NCBI RefSeq assembly: GCF_008807015.1
Contig: NZ_CP031700.1
Location: 1,488,001-1,552,000 of the forward strand
Direction: 5' to 3'
DNA: 64,000 bases
Source: Neisseria zalophi
GTDB lineage: Bacteria; Pseudomonadota; Gammaproteobacteria; Burkholderiales; Neisseriaceae
Shown here: piece by piece, positions 55,173-64,000 of the stretch
Numbering within the stretch: position 1 is the first letter of the stretch
Layout: the number at the start of each line of letters is the position of its first letter
Notes under the pieces: generated by a model
Database searches by the model: none
What the model saw: the letters and a program-made list of their open reading frames with translations, nothing else
What the model was told of the DNA's origin: nothing
Position numbers and translations under genes: made by a program

Positions 55173-57080
55173 ATGAATATCCTGCAAGCAGAAAACCTTT
55201 CCTTTGCCGTCGGCCATGTCGCCCTACTCGACAAAGCCTCATTTCAACTCGATAGCGGTGAAAAAGTCGGTCTTATCGGACGAAACGGGGCAGGAAAATC
55301 ATCATTTTTAAAAATTTTAGCAGGCGTTCAAAAACCGGATGACGGCCAATTAATCTTACAAAACGGCTTAAAAACCGTTTATGTGCCCCAAGAAACTTTC
55401 TTTGATGCCGAAGCTTATGTGTTTGATGTGGTCGCGGAAGGATTGGGTAAACTGCATAACCTCCTCAGCCGTTACCACCAAGTCAGCCGACAACTGGCAA
55501 ACGGCAATGATGAAAAATTATTAGAAGAACTTCATACATTACAAACCGAAATCGAAGCGCACGACGGTTGGCAATTTGATGCCGCCATCAAGCAAGCCAT
55601 TAGCGAATTAGGACTGCCTGAAAACGAGCGTATCGGCAATCTTTCCGGCGGCCAGAAAAAACGTGTCGCACTGGCACAGGCATGGGTGCAAAAACCGGAT
55701 ATATTATTGCTCGACGAGCCGACCAACCACCTTGATATTGAAGCCATTATCTGGCTGGAAAATTTATTACAACAATTCAGCGGCAGCTTGATTGTGATTA
55801 CCCACGACCGCCGTTTTCTCGATAATACCGCCAGCCGTATTGTCGAACTCGATCGCGGCACTTTACGCTCTTACCCCGGCAGTTTTTCCAAATACACCGA
55901 GAAAAAAGCCGAAGAATTGGCGGTAGAAGCCGAGCACAATCGTTTGTTTGATAAATTCCATGCACAAGAAGAAGCATGGATACGCAAAGGCATAGAAGCC
56001 CGCCGTACAAGAAATGAAGGGCGTGTTAAACGTTTGGAAGAATTGCGCAAACAACGTGCCGCACGCCGTGAACGGCAGGGACAGGTTAATTTCAAACTCA
56101 ATAGCGGCGAGAAAAGCGGCAAAATTATTGCCGAATTGGAACATGCTTCATTCGGGTATGGCGATAAAGTGATTATGAAAGACTTTTCCGCCATTATCCA
56201 ACGTGGCGACAAAATCGGTTTAATCGGCCCGAACGGTATCGGCAAAACCACTTTCTTAAAACTGATACTCGGCGAATTGCAACCTGATAGCGGTAAAATC
56301 CGTTTGGGCAGCAAGCAGGAAGTCGCTTATTTCGACCAGTTCAGAAGCGCACTCAATGAAAACGATACTGTGTTTTATACCCTCGGCCAAGGTAATGATT
56401 ATGTGGAAGTCGGCGGTAAGAAAAAACATGTAATGAGCTATCTGGAAGACTTTTTATTTCACCCTGCCCGCGCCCAAAGCCCTGTTTCTTCGCTTTCCGG
56501 CGGCGAGCGCAACCGCCTGTTGTTGGCCAAACTATTCACCCGCCCAGCCAATATACTGGTGCTTGACGAACCGACCAACGATTTGGATATTGACACCCAA
56601 GAATTATTGGAAGAGCTGTTGCGCGATTATTCGGGCACCGTTTTCCTAGTGAGCCATGATAGGATGTTCTTGGATAATGTAATCACACAAAGCATTGTTT
56701 TTGAAGGTGAAGGCCGTCTGAAAGAATATATCGGCGGCTATCAGGATTATATGGATGCCAAACAGCGGGAACAAAGTATCCAGACGGCTGCAAGCACGCC
56801 AACCGCTGATAACCAACCTGCTAAAAACAAATCCAAAGCCAATCGAACGGTTAAACTTTCCTATAAAGAACAACGTGAATTAGATGCCCTGCCTGAAGAA
56901 ATTGCGGCCTTAGAAAACGAGCAGGCACAAATCAACAGCCAACTTTCCGATCCTGAAATTTTCAAAGATTACGAAAAAGCCGGCACACTACAAAACCGTG
57001 CCGAAGAAATCGAAATGGAACTATTGGAAAAGCTGGAACGTTGGGAGCTATTGGAAAACAAGCAAAATGGCATCGCATAG
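55173..57080 (+). CDS. uup: ABC-F ATPase Uup
   Basis: 635 aa cytoplasmic twin-ATPase of the ABC-F family. Domain 1: GRNGAGKSSF, LSGGQKKRVALAQAW, LLLDEPTNHLD. Domain 2: GPNGIGKTTF, LSGGERNRLLLAK, LVLDEPTNDLD. A linker (about 235-300, KRLEELRKQRAARRERQG) and a C-terminal coiled-coil (about 550-635, LSYKEQRELDALPEEIAALENEQAQINSQL) mark Uup rather than EttA or YheS. Uup works on ribosomes and in replication-restart genetics. DUS inside near 56711. Confidence 0.95.
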   Translation: MNILQAENLSFAVGHVALLDKASFQLDSGEKVGLIGRNGAGKSSFLKILAGVQKPDDGQLILQNGLKTVYVPQETFFDAEAYVFDVVAEGLGKLHNLLSRYHQVSRQLANGNDEKLLEELHTLQTEIEAHDGWQFDAAIKQAISELGLPENERIGNLSGGQKKRVALAQAWVQKPDILLLDEPTNHLDIEAIIWLENLLQQFSGSLIVITHDRRFLDNTASRIVELDRGTLRSYPGSFSKYTEKKAEELAVEAEHNRLFDKFHAQEEAWIRKGIEARRTRNEGRVKRLEELRKQRAARRERQGQVNFKLNSGEKSGKIIAELEHASFGYGDKVIMKDFSAIIQRGDKIGLIGPNGIGKTTFLKLILGELQPDSGKIRLGSKQEVAYFDQFRSALNENDTVFYTLGQGNDYVEVGGKKKHVMSYLEDFLFHPARAQSPVSSLSGGERNRLLLAKLFTRPANILVLDEPTNDLDIDTQELLEELLRDYSGTVFLVSHDRMFLDNVITQSIVFEGEGRLKEYIGGYQDYMDAKQREQSIQTAASTPTADNQPAKNKSKANRTVKLSYKEQRELDALPEEIAALENEQAQINSQLSDPEIFKDYEKAGTLQNRAEEIEMELLEKLERWELLENKQNGIA

Positions 57081-57135
57081 AGAGTTAACCCACCAGCGGC
57101 CATTTTTTCTCAATTGATGAAAAAGTGATTTAGAT

Positions 57136-57435
57136 ATGGCAAATAACGCAATAAAAACGTCAAAAAATATGCTGATTCGTTGGCTGGTTATCTGTCTCAT
57201 TCCTGCGGCCACCATTGCAGTATCGGTTTTAACCGAACCGCATGATCAGGCAGATTATTTAATTTTCGGTATTGCCATTGCCTGTGAAATCGTTTTTCTA
57301 TTTAAGTTTGTTTTATTTGAGGTAATCAAGCATCGTTTGAAAAACGAAAATGCCTTGGCCAAACAAACCACCGTTCTATTTTTGCCCTTATTGGTATTTA
57401 TTGTTTATTTGTTTCATTATTTCGGGGCGTTTTAG
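57136..57435 (+). CDS. Hypothetical three-helix membrane protein
   Basis: 99 aa. Helices at about 12-31 (LIRWLVICLIPAATIAVSVL), 40-62 (YLIFGIAIACEIVFLFKFVLF) and 79-96 (TVLFLPLLVFIVYLFHYF). No known motif. It follows uup by 55 bases and precedes tRNA-Ser. Weak ribosome site (AAAAAGTGATTTAG). Function unknown. Confidence 0.7.
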   Translation: MANNAIKTSKNMLIRWLVICLIPAATIAVSVLTEPHDQADYLIFGIAIACEIVFLFKFVLFEVIKHRLKNENALAKQTTVLFLPLLVFIVYLFHYFGAF

Positions 57436-57448
57436 ACAAAAACGCATG

Positions 57449-57477
57449 TTGCCAGTATAAAATAAACACCGTATAAT
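57449..57477 (+). promoter_or_regulatory. Promoter of tRNA-Ser
   Basis: TTGCCA (57449-57454), 17 bases, TATAAT (57472-57477), 12 bases before the tRNA 5' end. A near-consensus stable-RNA promoter. Confidence 0.8.
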
Positions 57478-57489
57478 CCGACCTTCCAT

Positions 57490-57580
57490 AGAGAGGTGGA
57501 TGAGTGGTTTAAGTCGCACGCCTGGAAAGCGTGTATACGTTCATAGCGTATCGAGGGTTCGAATCCCTTCCTCTCTGCCA
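57490..57580 (+). tRNA. tRNA-Ser (anticodon GGA)
   Basis: 91 bases including encoded CCA. Seven-base acceptor stem AGAGAGG/CCTCTCT, D arm GATGAGTGGTTTAAGTC, anticodon stem GCGTG pairs around CTGGAAA with GGA at 57524-57526, long class-II variable arm (about 57535-57552: TACGTTCATAGCGTA), T arm GAGGGTTCGAATCCCTTC. Reads UCC and UCU. A TTTTT-ended hairpin follows. Confidence 0.96.
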
Positions 57581-57589
57581 GATACCTTA

Positions 57590-57616
57590 TCCCAAGCACC
57601 AAAGCTTGGGATTTTT
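57590..57616 (+). terminator. Terminator behind tRNA-Ser
   Basis: TCCCAAGC and GCTTGGGA with a six-base loop, then TTTTTATTT. Ten bases past the CCA end. Confidence 0.9.
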
Positions 57617-57646
57617 ATTTAGCCATTCAAAACAAAATATCCAATA

Positions 57647-57692
57647 AAAAGCCGAAGGCCGTCTGAAAAAATCAGATAACCTTCGGCTTTTT
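57647..57692 (-). terminator. Terminator of lepA-lepB
   Basis: AAAAGCCGAAGG and CCTTCGGCTTTT form a non-DUS stem, with a single DUS arm (GGCCGTCTGAA) inside the loop; U-rich on the minus strand, 17 bases past the lepB stop. It is a hybrid of a normal terminator and a lone DUS. Confidence 0.75.
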
Positions 57693-57708
57693 TATTTTAA
57701 AGAGTGAT

Positions 57709-58719
57709 TTAATGAATAGTTTGACCAACACGGCTCATATCGTTGAAATTCATCCAAATCAGGAAAGCTTTGCCGACAACCAATCTGTCATCGATAAAGC
57801 CCCAATAGCGCGAATCGGAGCTGCCGTCGCGGTTGTCGCCCAAAGCGAAATAGCTTCCTTCCGGCACTTTGCATACAAAACCGCTGCCATCTTCGGCATA
57901 ACGGCAGTTTTCAGCCAAGCCGCTATCAATGCCAGCATCTTCCATGCGGCGTTGTACAAAATTCAGCGAACCGATATCTACAGACGGAAAACCTTCCATT
58001 TTTAATACGGCAAACTCACGGTTATCCAAATTGGATTGATAATATTGTGCTTCGCGTGTTATTTCGGGATTCTGATCTTCCGGATAACGGTACATTCCAT
58101 CGGGAATATCTTTTTCCTCAACCCCGTTCACCGTTAAGACCTTATCTTTATATTCAACTGTATCACCGGGAAGTCCGACAACCCGTTTAATATAATTGAT
58201 TTTTGTGTCTTCCGGATAATTAAACACAATTACATCGCCGCGTTCTACTTTGCCGGTAGGAATCAAAACATTATTGATAATCGGTGTGCGGATACCGTAG
58301 GCAAATTTATTCACCAAAATAAAATCACCTACAACCAAACCAGGCCGCATAGAGCTAGATGGAATTTGGAAGGGTTCTGCCACAAAGGTTCTCAATACGA
58401 ATACCAATAAGATAATCGGGAAAAAACCGCTCATATAATCGAAAAAGTGATTTGCGCGTGCCTGCCCGGCCTGTTTTTTCAGACGGCTTTTGTGAATAAA
58501 CCAAACCACCCCGGTAAACAAAACAAAGATCAATAAAACGGCGGTAAAGCTCATAAAGGCAGAAAGCATCCCGAAAACGCCGACCATCATCAGCAAATAA
58601 CCCCATTGCAGGCTATTGCTCCACTCGCCGGTTTCTTCACGCTCTTTATTACTCTTCGCAAACATCAATAAGCCGATAATAAAAGCAGCAATCGCACCAT
58701 ATAACAGGCTGTTCGTCAT
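57709..58719 (-). CDS. lepB: Signal peptidase I
   Basis: Removes signal peptides at the outer face of the inner membrane. 336 aa. N-terminal helices at about 3-20 and 40-72, then IPSSSMRPGLVVGDFILVNKF with catalytic Ser (second Ser of SSM), INYIKRVVGLPGD with catalytic Lys, and FALGDNRDGSSDSRYWGF. Start overlaps the lepA stop (ATG at 58717-58719, TAA at 58719-58721), so the two are co-transcribed and translationally coupled. Confidence 0.96.
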   Translation of the reverse strand: MTNSLLYGAIAAFIIGLLMFAKSNKEREETGEWSNSLQWGYLLMMVGVFGMLSAFMSFTAVLLIFVLFTGVVWFIHKSRLKKQAGQARANHFFDYMSGFFPIILLVFVLRTFVAEPFQIPSSSMRPGLVVGDFILVNKFAYGIRTPIINNVLIPTGKVERGDVIVFNYPEDTKINYIKRVVGLPGDTVEYKDKVLTVNGVEEKDIPDGMYRYPEDQNPEITREAQYYQSNLDNREFAVLKMEGFPSVDIGSLNFVQRRMEDAGIDSGLAENCRYAEDGSGFVCKVPEGSYFALGDNRDGSSDSRYWGFIDDRLVVGKAFLIWMNFNDMSRVGQTIH

Positions 58720-60512
58720 TATTTATCCCCCACTTGCAAAATAGCCAAAAATGCACTTTGCGGAATTTCCACATTGCCCACCTGCTTCATACGGCGTTTA
58801 CCGGCTTTTTGCTTTTCAAGCAGCTTTTTCTTACGGGTAATATCGCCGCCATAACATTTCGCCAATACGTTTTTACGCAGGGCTTTAACGGTTTCACGGG
58901 CGATAATCTGACTGCCTATGGCCGCCTGAACGGCAATATCAAACATTTGGCGCGGAATCAGCTCACGCATTTTCGCCGCCAATTCACGCCCCCGATATAC
59001 GGCATTGGAACGGTGGACAATCAAGCTTAACGCATCCACTTTTTCACCATTCACCATAATATCGAGTTTAATCAGATCGGCCGCCTGAAATTCTTTAAAT
59101 TCGTAATCTAATGAAGCATAGCCGCGCGAAGTGGATTTTAATTTGTCGAAGAAATCCATAACGACTTCGTTCATCGGCAAATCATAAGTCAGCATAACCT
59201 GCCGCCCCATGTATTGCATATTTTGCTGAACACCGCGCTTTTGATTACATAAAGTCATCACGGCACCGACATATTCCTGCGGCACCAAAATGGTTGCCGT
59301 AATAATCGGCTCGAAGATGGTTTCGATAGTGCCGATATCAGGCAATTTGGAGGGGTTTTCCACTTCTATTTTTTCGCCGTTTTTCAATAACACCTCATAA
59401 ACCACAGTCGGCGCCGTGGTAATCAGATCCATATCGAATTCACGTTCCAACCGTTCTTGAACGATTTCAAGGTGCAGCAAACCTAAGAAACCACAACGGA
59501 AACCGAAGCCTAGAGCTTGGGAAACTTCCGGTTCGAATTTTAATGAGGCATCGTTAAGCTGTAATTTTTCCAGCGCATCGCGCAAGGCTTCGTAGTCGTG
59601 GCTTTCTACCGGATAAAGTCCGGCAAAAACTTGAGATTGCACTTCTTGGAAACCCGGTAACGGTTTTTCCGCCGGATTGGCCGCTAAGGTGATGGTATCG
59701 CCGACTTTGGCGGTATGCAGCTCTTTCAGGCCGGTAATCAAGAAACCCACCTCACCGGCGGATAATTCTTGTTTTTGAACCGATTTAGGCGTGAAAATCC
59801 CCAATTGCTCGACTTGAGTTTCCGCTTTAGTGCTCATAAACAGCAGCTTGTCTTTTAATTTCAGACGGCCTTCTTTCACTCGGATAAGCATCACAACGCC
59901 GACATAGTTATCAAACCACGAATCAATAATCATCGCTTGTAATGGTGCATTTTCATCGCCTTCGGGCGCCGGAATTTTGGCAACAATTTCTTCCAACACA
60001 TCTTCGACGCCCAAGCCGCTTTTAGCCGAGCATTTAACTGCCTCTGTCGCGTCAATACCGATAATGTCTTCAATTTCTTGCGATACCCGATCGGGGTCGG
60101 CAGCAGGCAGATCAATTTTATTCAATACGGGCACGACTTCGACGCCTAAATCAATCGCGGTATAGCAGTTGGCGACGGTTTGCGCTTCAACACCTTGCGA
60201 AGCATCGACCACCAATAAAGCACCTTCGCAGGCTGAAAGCGAGCGGGATACTTCGTATGAGAAATCGACGTGTCCGGGGGTATCGATTAAGTTAAGCCGG
60301 TAGGTTTGGCCATCTTTGGCAGTGTAATTCAGAGCGGCAGTCTGTGCTTTAATGGTAATACCGCGCTCTTTTTCAATTTCCATTGAATCCAGCACCTGCG
60401 TGCTCATTTCGCGCAAATCCAAACCGCCGCAATATTGGATAAAGCGGTCGGCCAGAGTGGATTTACCATGGTCGATGTGGGCGATAATAGAGAAATTTCT
60501 AATATTTTTCAT
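58719..60512 (-). CDS. lepA: Elongation factor 4 (LepA)
   Basis: Ribosome-associated translational GTPase. 597 aa from [10 protein letters not shown] (60510-60512); an ATG twelve bases upstream (60524) is an alternative. G domain: [21 protein letters not shown]. Then EF-G-like domains and the LepA-specific C-terminus ([59 protein letters not shown]). Upstream of lepB as in E. coli. DUS inside near 59860. Confidence 0.96.
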   Translation of the reverse strand: MKNIRNFSIIAHIDHGKSTLADRFIQYCGGLDLREMSTQVLDSMEIEKERGITIKAQTAALNYTAKDGQTYRLNLIDTPGHVDFSYEVSRSLSACEGALLVVDASQGVEAQTVANCYTAIDLGVEVVPVLNKIDLPAADPDRVSQEIEDIIGIDATEAVKCSAKSGLGVEDVLEEIVAKIPAPEGDENAPLQAMIIDSWFDNYVGVVMLIRVKEGRLKLKDKLLFMSTKAETQVEQLGIFTPKSVQKQELSAGEVGFLITGLKELHTAKVGDTITLAANPAEKPLPGFQEVQSQVFAGLYPVESHDYEALRDALEKLQLNDASLKFEPEVSQALGFGFRCGFLGLLHLEIVQERLEREFDMDLITTAPTVVYEVLLKNGEKIEVENPSKLPDIGTIETIFEPIITATILVPQEYVGAVMTLCNQKRGVQQNMQYMGRQVMLTYDLPMNEVVMDFFDKLKSTSRGYASLDYEFKEFQAADLIKLDIMVNGEKVDALSLIVHRSNAVYRGRELAAKMRELIPRQMFDIAVQAAIGSQIIARETVKALRKNVLAKCYGGDITRKKKLLEKQKAGKRRMKQVGNVEIPQSAFLAILQVGDK

Positions 60513-60546
60513 TGAATTAGACATGCTGCTTTTTATTCTGTGTGAG

Positions 60547-60582
60547 GCCGTCTGAAAAAGTTAAAAGCCCTTTTCAGACGGC
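60547..60582. repeat. Inverted DUS pair between lepA and dusA
   Basis: GCCGTCTGAAAA (60547-60558) and TTTTCAGACGGC (60571-60582), loop 12. The gap is divergent (lepA reads left, dusA right), so no gene ends here. Confidence 0.65.
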
Positions 60583-60775
60583 TTGATAAATCGGAAAGAA
60601 ATAGCGGCATATTTTAGCTGAAAAAAGTGATTTCTGCTAATTCAAACAGCATTAAGCAGCCATATAAACCAAAATATTCCACTTTATCTGAATAACAATC
60701 GGGCTTTACACTGTATCTGCCGAATAAAAAAACTTATAATGCGCCCGTTCACATTTTATTTTGCCTATTACTTTT

Positions 60776-61792
60776 ATGCCTGAAGCACTTCCTCCCCGCC
60801 GTCTCTCAGTTGCCCCAATGCTCGATTGGACGGACACTCACTATCGTTATATGGCCCGCCAAATTACCCGACACACATGGCTTTACAGCGAAATGATTAA
60901 TGCCGGCGCCATTATTTATGGTGATGCGGATCGTTTTTTGGCATTTAATGACGGTGAACAACCGCTTGCTCTGCAGTTAGGGGGTAGCGATCCTCATGAT
61001 TTGGCTAAAGCTTCTGCCATCGCAAGCGGGTATGGTTACAATGAAATTAATCTGAATTGCGGCTGCCCCAGCCCACGGGTTCAAAAAGGAGCCTTCGGCG
61101 CCTGCTTAATGAATGAAGTCAGCTTGGTTGCCGATTGTGTGAATGCCATGCAGGATGCCGCGCAGGATATTCCGGTTACGGTTAAACACCGCATTGGTGT
61201 TGACCGTCAAACCGAATACGAAAGCGTACGGGATTTTGTCGGTACCCTCTCAGAAAAAACCGCATGCCGTACTTTTATCGTACACGCACGCAATGCTTGG
61301 CTGGACGGCTTGTCTCCGAAAGAAAATCGGGAAATCCCGCCTTTAAAATACGAATATATTTACCAACTAAAACGTGATTTCCCAACATTGGAAATCATTA
61401 TTAACGGCGGCATTACCACCAATGAGCAAATTGCCGAACATCTGCAATATGTAGACGGCGTGATGATTGGCCGTGAGGCATATCATAATCCGATGGTTAT
61501 GCGCGATTGGGACAGACTGTTTTATGGCGATAGCGGGCGGCCAATCGAATACGAAGAGTTGGTAGAAAGGCTTTTTCAATATAGCCGTCTGAAAATCAAG
61601 GCCGGTAACGGCGTTATCCTACCCCACATTGTCCGCCATGCCCTTGGCTTGATGCACGGCTTGAATAAAGCCCGTATATGGCGGCGCATGCTTTCGGATG
61701 CTAACTTGTTAAAAAACAATGACGGTAGTCTGATTTTAGAAGCTTGGCAGGAAGTGAAAAATGCCAATAGCCGCACAACCGAAATTTTATAA
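60776..61792 (+). CDS. dusA: tRNA-dihydrouridine synthase A
   Basis: Makes dihydrouridine at tRNA positions 20/20a with FMN. 338 aa from MPEALPPRR at 60776; a TTG-start extension from 60761 is not needed. Visible: SVAPMLDWTDTHYR, LNCGCPSPRVQKGAFGACLM with the catalytic Cys, VKHRIGVDRQTEYE, INGGITT and VMIGREAYHNP. A TATAAT at 60735-60740 is a likely -10. A DUS lies inside near 61583. Confidence 0.94.
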   Translation: MPEALPPRRLSVAPMLDWTDTHYRYMARQITRHTWLYSEMINAGAIIYGDADRFLAFNDGEQPLALQLGGSDPHDLAKASAIASGYGYNEINLNCGCPSPRVQKGAFGACLMNEVSLVADCVNAMQDAAQDIPVTVKHRIGVDRQTEYESVRDFVGTLSEKTACRTFIVHARNAWLDGLSPKENREIPPLKYEYIYQLKRDFPTLEIIINGGITTNEQIAEHLQYVDGVMIGREAYHNPMVMRDWDRLFYGDSGRPIEYEELVERLFQYSRLKIKAGNGVILPHIVRHALGLMHGLNKARIWRRMLSDANLLKNNDGSLILEAWQEVKNANSRTTEIL

Positions 61793-62023
61793 ATATCTGC
61801 ATCTCCAACTAAGGCCGTCTGAAACATAGCAGGATAAATAATATACAAAGCCATGTTACTGCTTATTTAATTATATTTATCTTGATATACCAATGACTTC
61901 ACAAATAGTGATAATGTAAAAACTACTTTTTTCTTTATCCATTCAGACGGCCTCAATAAACGAATGGCTTAATTTAAGCTATAATCCCCCTCTTTATTTA
62001 TTTTAAAATTTTCATTACACACT

Positions 62024-63418
62024 ATGTCAAACGTATCTTCAACTGCACATCAAATTCTTGAGCACTCGGGTATTTTAAGTTTATTTGCCCGACAAAAATT
62101 TACTTCACAACTATTGGAACGTAGCTTTAGTAGTACAGAGGGCTGGATTGAACTCGCCATTGTTGCCGGAATTATGATTTTGACTTTTTGGCTATCTGGC
62201 TATCTGGCAAAAAAATACCCGCTTTCCGAATCAGGCAAATGGGGCTTTTTACATCATGTTGTACTACGCATCCTTTGGCCATTCATGATGCTGGTAACTT
62301 CAATTATTGTACTATCCGCATGGAGCCTTTCAGGAAAAAGTGCTCTATGGTTACAGTTGCTGGCAATGGCTTCCAGATGGATGATTTTGATTCGGGTTGC
62401 TTTAGCCATATTTCATGCCGCACTACCCAATAATAAAATGACAGATTGGTTAGAAAGATTTTTATCCGGTGCGCTTTGGTTAGCTTTTGTACTTTGGGTA
62501 TCCAGTATCGATAAAATTATTATTAACGGATTAAAATCAATTGAATTCCCTATTGGTTCGTCTACTTTGAACCTCTACACAATACTTACAGGGCTAATAT
62601 GGGTTATTGTTATTCTAGTGCTTGCATTATGGGCAGCACGTTTTATTGATGCCAGATTAATGGCCAGTACCCGCCTTGACATTAACCTACGTATCGTATT
62701 ATCCAAAATAATCAAAACTGCAATGGTTATCTTATCGGTTTTGATTGCTCTGCCGTTAGTTGGTATTGATTTAACCGTGTTATCCGTATTCGGTGGTGCC
62801 GTCGGTGTCGGTATCGGTTTCGGTTTGCAAAAAGTAGCCAGTAATTATATTTCCGGTTTTATTATTTTAGGAGACCGCTCAATCCGCCCCGGAGACCGTT
62901 TAACCGTTGATGGTTTTACTGGTTATGTCACCAAAATCACTTCCCGCTTTGTCGTACTTAAAAGCCTTACCGGATCAGAAGCATTGATTCCGAATGAAAC
63001 TTTCGTAACATCTACTGTTATTAACGAGTCTTACAGTAGCAATTCTTTATGGCAGAATTTAGATGTCCAAGTGGCTTATTCAACCGATCTTACTCAGGCA
63101 ATGCAGATTTTAGAAGAGTGTGCCGCGGCACAAGATCGTGTAGACACCTCACCCGTTCCTAGAGCACTGGTATTGGGGTTTGGCGACAACGGCATTGATT
63201 TACGCATTGGTTTTTGGGTCAAAGATCCTGAAAACGGATTCTCTTTACTGTTTTCCAATATCTTATTTTCTATTTGGCAGCGATTTAACGAAGAAGGTAT
63301 TGAGTTTCCGTTCCCACAAAGGGAAGTACGTATTCTTAATGAATATCAAGCATTGGATGGTTCGGTTAATACTCAAGCATCTCAACCAATACAATCTGCT
63401 AACCATCCAGATGCCTAA
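62024..63418 (+). CDS. MscS-family mechanosensitive channel
   Basis: 464 aa inner-membrane channel that opens on osmotic downshock. Several N-terminal helices (from about 45), a pore-lining helix with FGGAVGVGIGFGLQKVASNYISGFIIL (the MscS signature), then beta domain DRSIRPGDRLTVDGFTGYVTKI and KSLTGSEALIPNETFVTSTV, and a C-terminal cytoplasmic domain ending FPFPQREVRIL. Longer than E. coli MscS (286 aa), so of the YbdG/YnaI-like larger class. A TATAAT at 61980-61985 may be its -10. Confidence 0.9.
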   Translation: MSNVSSTAHQILEHSGILSLFARQKFTSQLLERSFSSTEGWIELAIVAGIMILTFWLSGYLAKKYPLSESGKWGFLHHVVLRILWPFMMLVTSIIVLSAWSLSGKSALWLQLLAMASRWMILIRVALAIFHAALPNNKMTDWLERFLSGALWLAFVLWVSSIDKIIINGLKSIEFPIGSSTLNLYTILTGLIWVIVILVLALWAARFIDARLMASTRLDINLRIVLSKIIKTAMVILSVLIALPLVGIDLTVLSVFGGAVGVGIGFGLQKVASNYISGFIILGDRSIRPGDRLTVDGFTGYVTKITSRFVVLKSLTGSEALIPNETFVTSTVINESYSSNSLWQNLDVQVAYSTDLTQAMQILEECAAAQDRVDTSPVPRALVLGFGDNGIDLRIGFWVKDPENGFSLLFSNILFSIWQRFNEEGIEFPFPQREVRILNEYQALDGSVNTQASQPIQSANHPDA

Positions 63419-63447
63419 CCCAACCTGAGAAATATTGGTTAAATATC

Positions 63448-63897
63448 ATGTCTCAAAAACCATTAAAACAACCTATCTCGGTATTGGTTGTTTTGCATGA
63501 CGGTAATGGCAATATACTACTTATTAAACGGGCGGATTACCAAAACTTTTGGCAATCCGTTACCGGTAGTATAGAACCTGATGAGCAGCTTATTGAAACG
63601 GCTATTCGAGAAGTCTATGAAGAAACAGGCATTCTATTGCCAGATACTCAAATAATAGACTGGAACGAAAGCAGCCAATATGAGATTTACCAGCATTGGC
63701 GGCACCGTTATCCTGAAGGGGTGACGCACAATACGGAACATGTGTTTTCTGCAAAAATAAGTCGTAATAGCCCGATTAAGCTTAACCCTAAAGAGCATAC
63801 AGCTTATGATTGGATGCCCGTCAAAGAAGCCGCAGATAAAGTATTTTCACCTTCTAATAAAATGGCTATTTTAAATTTGCATAAGCATTTGTTTTAA
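63448..63897 (+). CDS. nudB: Dihydroneopterin triphosphate pyrophosphohydrolase
   Basis: Folate-pathway NUDIX enzyme removing pyrophosphate from dihydroneopterin triphosphate. 149 aa. NUDIX box GSIEPDEQLIETAIREVYEETGI, with WQSVTGS before it and a NudB-type tail (EHTAYDWMPVKEAADKVFSPSNK). Follows the MscS gene by 29 bases and may be co-transcribed. Confidence 0.9.
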   Translation: MSQKPLKQPISVLVVLHDGNGNILLIKRADYQNFWQSVTGSIEPDEQLIETAIREVYEETGILLPDTQIIDWNESSQYEIYQHWRHRYPEGVTHNTEHVFSAKISRNSPIKLNPKEHTAYDWMPVKEAADKVFSPSNKMAILNLHKHLF

Positions 63898-63965
63898 TAT
63901 TCGTTTTATAGGATAATTTTAAAAAATGTAAACCCCTACGGTATTTTGAACCATTTTTAAGAGCT

Positions 63966-64000
63966 ATGAGCCAATATTTTACTTTATTTCAACTTGAAGA
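63966..64000 (+). CDS. hscB: Co-chaperone HscB (5' end only)
   Basis: Eleven full codons, MSQYFTLFQLE, cut by the window edge. This opening matches the Neisseria HscB N-terminus, the J-domain partner of HscA in Fe-S cluster assembly. Short, so the identification rests on a single recognisable opening. Confidence 0.6.
   Translation, partial: MSQYFTLFQLE

Overview
The window looks like ordinary chromosome from a Neisseriaceae species, most likely a Neisseria. The basis is the very large number of DNA uptake sequences (DUS; core GCCGTCTGAA), found as inverted pairs behind genes and as single copies inside genes. The prevailing 12-mer is AGGCCGTCTGAA (the AG form); two hairpins use ATGCCGTCTGAA. 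Gene pairs also fit: earP-efp, lepA-lepB with an ATG/TAA overlap, holB-pilZ, and nudB followed by the first codons of hscB. I see no CRISPR array, prophage, rRNA or capsule locus. I found one tRNA and one intact insertion sequence.

Layout. 1-10.5 kb: mutY (cut by the window edge), pilZ, holB, queH, a zinc alcohol dehydrogenase with a good promoter and an operator-like palindrome, nusB-ribH, a DUF2185 protein, a drug/metabolite exporter, an FKBP lipoprotein, trxB and a glycine-zipper lipoprotein. 10.6-22 kb: DUF971 protein, ubiE, an orphan TonB-like protein, earP-efp, pyrC, a lipoprotein, tusA, a TauE/UreH-type membrane protein, ratA-rnfH, pth, adk, rnc, era. 22-25.5 kb: an unusual accessory patch with three near-identical small membrane proteins, a DUF3079 protein, ybaK and ridA. 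25.7-33.9 kb: recN, recD, tyrB, an RDD protein, an orphan efflux outer-membrane lipoprotein and a Sel1-repeat protein. 34.1-41 kb: an IS1106-like element, radA, and a speF-potE ornithine decarboxylase/antiporter operon. 41.6-49.5 kb: ygfZ, a hotdog-fold protein, an unrecognised protein, feoA-feoB plus a Cys-rich FeoB partner, a lipoprotein, an ArsC/Spx-like protein and a CNP1-like protein. 49.7-64 kb: gyrA, trmB, an RhlE-type helicase, uup, tRNA-Ser(GGA), lepB/lepA, dusA, an MscS channel, nudB and the start of hscB.

Functionally the window is dominated by genome maintenance (mutY, holB, recN, recD, radA, gyrA), translation and tRNA work (queH, efp with its arginine rhamnosyltransferase EarP, pth, rnc, era, trmB, dusA, lepA, tRNA-Ser) and redox, iron or cofactor genes (trxB, ribH, feoAB, ygfZ, hscB). 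Many genome-maintenance genes carry internal DUS.

No obviously new multi-gene defence or secretion system is visible. The most interesting non-gene signals are: two diverged copies, 28 kb apart, of a ~222-bp intergenic element with three DnaA-box-like sites at conserved spacing; a tandem family of small membrane proteins whose differences sit almost entirely in one transmembrane stretch, beside an 18-bp relic of the ybaK 3' end; DUS-type hairpins in which both arms carry the same core-destroying substitution; DUS placed exactly where a ribosome binding site should be; and an IS inserted in a DUS while itself carrying one. All calls come from reading the sequence; no database search was run.
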